Assembly: GCA_947493885.1 (NCBI GenBank) | Contig: CANLTE010000001.1 | Coordinates: forward strand, 434,001 to 498,000 | Source: an uncultured Maribacter sp. | Lineage (GTDB): Bacteria > Bacteroidota > Bacteroidia > Flavobacteriales > Flavobacteriaceae | Length of the DNA stretch: 64,000 nt | Direction: 5' to 3' | Shown: positions 60,806 to 64,000 of the stretch, piece by piece | Layout of the letters: each line of letters begins with the position of its first letter | Position numbering within the stretch: the stretch's first letter is position 1 | Made by a program: the position numbers and the translations under genes | The notes under the pieces: generated by a model | The model's database searches: none | Told to the model about the DNA's origin: nothing | What the model saw: the letters and a program-made list of their open reading frames with translations, nothing else

Positions 60806-61852
60806 CTAAAATTTAAATGCTTTGATAAAATCTGCAATTAAAACTGGAACTGGATATTTATCTAATTCAGAAATTAGAATCTCGTTGGTTAGACTTTCTT
60901 CTGTTTCAACTATCCAAAACCTAGTGTACAAATACTGATGCGACAGTTTATGAACTATAGGAGTATTGTTATACGTATATACCTTTGAAAAATTTTTAGC
61001 CCCAAATAATTCAAACAACACTTTTTGAATTTCACCTTCCGCTAATTCCTTTTTACTTTCATGTAATGGAAACTCCCATAAATTAAACCAAATGCCTTTT
61101 TTTGTTCGCTTTGATAAAATAGTTTTAATATGATTAGAACTTTTTATTATTGGCACAACATAATTAAAGTAACGCTTGGTGACTTTAGTTTTGTTAATTT
61201 TTACAGGTAACTTTTGTATACTACCATCTTTAAATGCAAGACAAGAATCTTGCAAAGGACAACTATTACATTGTGGTTTTTTAGGTGCACATTGCAAAGC
61301 ACCAAACTCCATAATACCTTGATTATAATCTCTGATGTTACCTTGATTCATAACATCAGTAGCCAATTGCTTAAAATATGAAATGCCTTCTGAACTATTG
61401 ATAGGTTTATCAATACCAAAATACCTTGCTAAAACTCTATAAACATTGCCGTCCACTACGGCCGTTAGTTCATTAAAACAAATGGAAGCAATTGCGCTAG
61501 CAGTATAATCTCCAACGCCTTTAAGCTTTAATAACTCTTTGTAATTGTTTGGAAAAATACCATTATAATTTTCTACAACCATTTTTGCAGCAGCATGCAA
61601 ATTTCTGGCCCTTGAATAATACCCCAGACCCTGCCATAATTTTAAAACTTTTTCCTCTGTAGCATTTGCTAAATCAAAAACTGTAGGAAAATTATAAACG
61701 AATTCCTCATAATAAGGTGTTCCTTGGGCTACTCGAGTCTGCTGAAGAATAATTTCAGAGAGCCATATTTTGTAAGGGTCTACAGTTTTTCGCCATGGAA
61801 GTTCTCGTTTATTTTGCTCATACCAGAGCAGAATTTTCTTAGAAAATAACAT
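60806..61852 (-). CDS. mutY: A/G-specific adenine glycosylase MutY
   Basis: A 348-residue repair enzyme that removes A paired with 8-oxoG. It has the ELPWRKTVDPYKIWLSEIILQQTRV start (catalytic Glu in WLSEIILQQT), a HhH motif LKGVGDYTASAI near residue 110-120, catalytic Asp in AVVDGNVYRV, and the 4Fe-4S cluster loop CAPKKPQCNSCPLQDSC (Cys spacing 6-2-5). The C-terminal NUDIX-like domain follows. First gene of the ssb-gldE-gldD operon. Confidence 0.96.
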   Translation of the reverse strand: MLFSKKILLWYEQNKRELPWRKTVDPYKIWLSEIILQQTRVAQGTPYYEEFVYNFPTVFDLANATEEKVLKLWQGLGYYSRARNLHAAAKMVVENYNGIFPNNYKELLKLKGVGDYTASAIASICFNELTAVVDGNVYRVLARYFGIDKPINSSEGISYFKQLATDVMNQGNIRDYNQGIMEFGALQCAPKKPQCNSCPLQDSCLAFKDGSIQKLPVKINKTKVTKRYFNYVVPIIKSSNHIKTILSKRTKKGIWFNLWEFPLHESKKELAEGEIQKVLFELFGAKNFSKVYTYNNTPIVHKLSHQYLYTRFWIVETEESLTNEILISELDKYPVPVLIADFIKAFKF

Positions 61853-61933
61853 TAAGTATATTGCTTGGCAGTAAAAGTAATGGTTTATCTACTTAAAATT
61901 AGTTCATTAAGCAAAAAGAACCAATTTAATTTA

Positions 61934-61941
61934 TATATTTG
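61934..61941 (+). promoter_or_regulatory. -7 element of the HU gene
   Basis: TATATTTG, an exact -7 box, 36 bases before the HU ATG. A TTG at 17-23 bases upstream is missing. Confidence 0.5.
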
Positions 61942-61977
61942 CATCCCTAAAAAAACACAGAAAATCTATTATTAAAG

Positions 61978-62268
61978 ATGACGAAAGCGGAAATTGTATC
62001 GAAAATCTCAGACAAACTGGGAATTGAAAAAGGAGATGTACAGGCAACAGTAGAATCCTTTATGGAGGAAGTAAAGTCTTCATTAGAAAGCGGAGATAAC
62101 GTATATTTAAGAGGTTTTGGAAGTTTTATAATTAAGACACGAGCTGAAAAAACAGGAAGAAATATTTCAAAAAATACAACAATAAAAATACCTGCTCACA
62201 ACATTCCAGCATTTAAGCCAGCAAAGGTTTTTGTTGAAGGTGTTAAGAGCAACGTTCTAGTAAAATAA
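61978..62268 (+). CDS. hup: HU family DNA-binding protein
   Basis: A 96-residue HU/IHF-type protein with MTKAEIVSKISDKLGI at the start, the GFGSF beta arm near residue 46-50, and KTGRNISKNTTIKIPAHNIPAFKPAK (the arm and the conserved Pro). HU bends and compacts DNA. It is divergent from mutY and followed after 21 bases by a small basic ribosomal-type protein. Confidence 0.96.
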   Translation: MTKAEIVSKISDKLGIEKGDVQATVESFMEEVKSSLESGDNVYLRGFGSFIIKTRAEKTGRNISKNTTIKIPAHNIPAFKPAKVFVEGVKSNVLVK

Positions 62269-62289
62269 TTAACTTAAAAAAAGAACTTT

Positions 62290-62379
62290 ATGCCGAGTGG
62301 TAAAAAAAGAAAGAGACATAAGGTAGCTACACACAAGCGCAAGAAGCGTAGAAGAGCTAACCGACACAAGAAAAAGTAG
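62290..62379 (+). CDS. 29-residue highly basic protein (AURKAIP1/COX24-like)
   Basis: A tiny protein starting MPSGKKRKRHKVATHKRKKR, with 19 of 29 residues Lys, Arg or His. The MPSGKKRKRHK start is that of AURKAIP1/COX24 domain proteins of Bacteroidota, related to mitochondrial ribosomal protein mS38, and likely a small-subunit ribosome component. It is too short for most gene finders. The stop lies within the first arm of a terminator (62371-62397). Confidence 0.85.
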   Translation: MPSGKKRKRHKVATHKRKKRRRANRHKKK

Positions 62380-62397
62380 TTGTAACAACTACTTTTT
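62371..62397 (+). terminator. Terminator overlapping the stop of the 29-residue gene
   Basis: A perfect 12-bp stem, AAAAAGTAGTTG (62371-62382) and CAACTACTTTTT (62386-62397), 3-base loop, ending in a T-tract. The TAG stop at 62377-62379 lies in the left arm. Confidence 0.85.
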
Positions 62398-62481
62398 CAT
62401 TTTATACTAGTTCTTTGACATAGAAGTTCTAAAATGAATTTCGGCAGGTTTATAAGAGCCTGTTTCTAGTATTGTTTAATC

Positions 62482-62507
62482 AATCTATCATAGATAATTG
62501 ATAGATT
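62482..62507 (+). other. Leader hairpin before the RNase E/G gene
   Basis: AATCTATC (62482-62489) pairs with GATAGATT (62500-62507), 10-base loop, 15 bases before the GTG start. A CAGG/CCTG pair lies upstream. It could affect translation of the ribonuclease. Confidence 0.45.
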
Positions 62508-62522
62508 AAAATATAAATTCAG

Positions 62523-64000
62523 GTGAATAGAGAATTAATCGTAAGATCTAGTTCCGATGCCGTAGATTTTGCCTTACTTAAGGAAGGAAAACTCACTGAA
62601 TTACATAAAGAGGAAGACAATAACGATTTTTCGGTTGGAGATATTTTTCTAGCCAAAGTGCGCAAACCTGTTACTGGTTTAAACGCAGCATTCGTTAATG
62701 TGGGTTATGAAAAAGATGCTTTTTTGCATTATCATGATTTGGGCCCACAACTTTCCACTATGTTAAAATTCATTAAACAAGTGAGTTCAGGAAAATTAAA
62801 AGAATATTCTCTTAAAAATTTTCCTTTTCAAGAAGATATTGATAAGCATGGCGTAATTAGTGACGTCTTAAAAGCAAATCAATCTATTTTAGTGCAAATT
62901 GTTAAAGAACCCATATCCACAAAAGGGCCAAGAATAAGTTCAGAACTTTCTATTGCTGGACGTTATTTAGTAATGGTTCCTTTTTCAGACCGCGTATCTG
63001 TTTCTCAAAAGATATCGAGTACTGATGAAAAAGACAGACTTAAAAGGCTTGTTAGAAGTATTAAGCCTAAGGGATTTGGGGTAATTATAAGAACAGTTGC
63101 GGAAGGCAAAAAAGTGGCTGAACTAGATAAAGATCTAGAAAATTTGCTGAACAAATGGTCAGCAATGTGTAAAAAATTGTATAAAGCACCTACACCCTCA
63201 AAAGTATTAGTTGAGCTAAATAGAGCCTCCTCTATACTACGGGACATTTTTAATGATTCCTTTACGGGAATTCATGTAGATGATGAAACACTTCACAATC
63301 AAATTAAAGATTACGTCCAGGAGATAGCTCCAAGTAAGGAGTCCATTGTAAAACAATATAAATCTCCAGTTCCAATCTTTGAAAAATACGGTATAGAAAG
63401 ACAAATTAAATCGTCTTTTGGTCGTACAGCTTCTATGAGTAAGGGTGCATATTTGATCATAGAACACACCGAAGCTTTACATGTTATTGATGTTAATAGT
63501 GGTAACAGATCTAACAAAGCAAAAAATCAAGAAGATACTGCATTAGAGGTAAATCTTTTAGCAGCTTCTGAAATAGCAAGACAGTTGCGTCTTCGAGATA
63601 TGGGAGGTATTATTGTGGTTGACTTTATCGATATGGTAAAAGCACCGCATAGAAGAAAGCTCTTTGATCATCTTAAAGAAGAAATGAAAGATGACCGAGC
63701 AAAACACAAGATTTTACCCCCTAGTAAATTTGGTCTTATTCAAATTACAAGGCAAAGAGTTAGACCAGAAATGAACATTAAAACAACAGAGGAGGATCCT
63801 AATCGTAGTGGTCAAGAGGTAGAAGCTCCAATTGTTTTAATTGACAAAATAAACTTTAGTCTAGAGAAGCTTTTAAAAGGTCCTGCAAAGGATAATAGCA
63901 TTACTTTAAACATACACCCGTTTATTGCAGCTTACCTTACTAAAGGTTTCCTATCCATACGTTTTAAGTGGTTTTTAGAGCATAAAAGATGGATTAAAAT
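62523..64000 (+). CDS. rng: Ribonuclease E/G, partial (C-terminus outside window)
   Basis: Starts at GTG 62523 (NRELIVRSSSDAVDFALLKEG) and runs off the right edge after 492 codons. The S1-type domain (VGDIFLAKVRKPVTGLNAAFVNVGYEKDAF, blocks near residues 38-67), the EPISTKGPRISSELSLAG-like loop (KEPISTKGPRIS) and catalytic-site blocks HVIDVNSGN and GGIIVVDFIDM are present. RNase E/G enzymes process rRNA and start mRNA decay. The start is set by the family N-terminus MNRELIVR. A leader hairpin is just upstream. Confidence 0.94.
   Translation, partial: MNRELIVRSSSDAVDFALLKEGKLTELHKEEDNNDFSVGDIFLAKVRKPVTGLNAAFVNVGYEKDAFLHYHDLGPQLSTMLKFIKQVSSGKLKEYSLKNFPFQEDIDKHGVISDVLKANQSILVQIVKEPISTKGPRISSELSIAGRYLVMVPFSDRVSVSQKISSTDEKDRLKRLVRSIKPKGFGVIIRTVAEGKKVAELDKDLENLLNKWSAMCKKLYKAPTPSKVLVELNRASSILRDIFNDSFTGIHVDDETLHNQIKDYVQEIAPSKESIVKQYKSPVPIFEKYGIERQIKSSFGRTASMSKGAYLIIEHTEALHVIDVNSGNRSNKAKNQEDTALEVNLLAASEIARQLRLRDMGGIIVVDFIDMVKAPHRRKLFDHLKEEMKDDRAKHKILPPSKFGLIQITRQRVRPEMNIKTTEEDPNRSGQEVEAPIVLIDKINFSLEKLLKGPAKDNSITLNIHPFIAAYLTKGFLSIRFKWFLEHKRWIK

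Noticed and set aside
62290-62379. Chance basic reading frame.
   Set aside because: The N-terminus and composition match a known small family and it lies between HU and RNase E/G with a terminator, so it is kept as a gene.
63005-63517. Minus-strand open frames opposite the RNase E/G gene.
   Set aside because: The plus frame codes for the conserved ribonuclease; the opposite frames are shadows.
1-64000. CRISPR arrays, IS elements, tRNA or rRNA genes.
   Set aside because: No regular repeats, transposase frames, tRNA cloverleaf or rRNA-like stretch were found on reading the intergenic regions.

Overview
The window is chromosomal DNA of a Flavobacteriaceae member (Bacteroidota). The signs are low GC; gliding genes gldD and gldE beside ssb and mutY; Bacteroidota-type promoters (TTG, 17-23 bases, TANNTTTG); TonB-dependent receptors; a ribosomal protein L21 with a long C-terminal extension; and DUF families typical of the group (DUF4271, DUF3098, DUF3127, DUF4301). 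No tRNA, rRNA, IS element, transposase, prophage or CRISPR array was seen. Genes are tightly packed, and six convergent pairs overlap at their 3' ends.

Layout. 1-6.6 kb: partial dihydroorotase, two glycosyltransferases, DUF4271, hemD, pckA, DUF423. 6.7-11.6 kb: saccharopine-dehydrogenase-like enzyme with an Lrp regulator, ferritin, membrane Zn protease, alanine dehydrogenase. 11.9-17.6 kb: leuS with odd in-frame palindromic inserts, then an AraC-OsmC-acyl-CoA dehydrogenase cluster. 17.7-20.4 kb: envelope and translation operon ftsX-DUF3098-uppP-truB. 20.5-30.6 kb: housekeeping genes (TonB-like protein, thioredoxin, tag, aat, flavin reductase, histidine kinase, HIT, greA), a Rieske-like lipoprotein without the usual ligands, and SDR, Crp and Gfo/Idh genes. 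30.6-33.1 kb: TonB receptor under a TPP riboswitch. 33.2-38.8 kb: GDSL hydrolase, a hybrid histidine kinase convergent with a sigma-54 activator, a small secreted protein and two tiny membrane proteins. 38.9-42.5 kb: operon Sfp-type PPTase, YkoF, PnuC-type transporter, NadR-like kinase, DUF4301. 42.5-47.6 kb: ahcY, a two-gene TcmP/DUF5131 cassette, and a LytTR two-component pair. 47.9-51.9 kb: TonB receptor and DUF4832 lipoprotein. 52.0-53.1 kb: rplU-rpmA. 53.3-58.4 kb: metal-uptake-like cluster. 58.4-64.0 kb: gldD-gldE-ssb-mutY, divergent from HU, a 29-residue basic ribosomal-type protein and the start of an RNase E/G gene.

The genes link up in three main ways. The TPP-riboswitch receptor and the YkoF/PnuC/kinase operon together look like a thiamine uptake route across both membranes. 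The two-component pairs sit beside likely targets: a repeated AACTGAGT motif lies between the LytTR operon and its divergent TonB receptor. The TcmP/DUF5131 pair is the best candidate for an undescribed system: a radical-SAM-like three-cysteine protein coupled to a methyltransferase-like partner, inserted between core genes.
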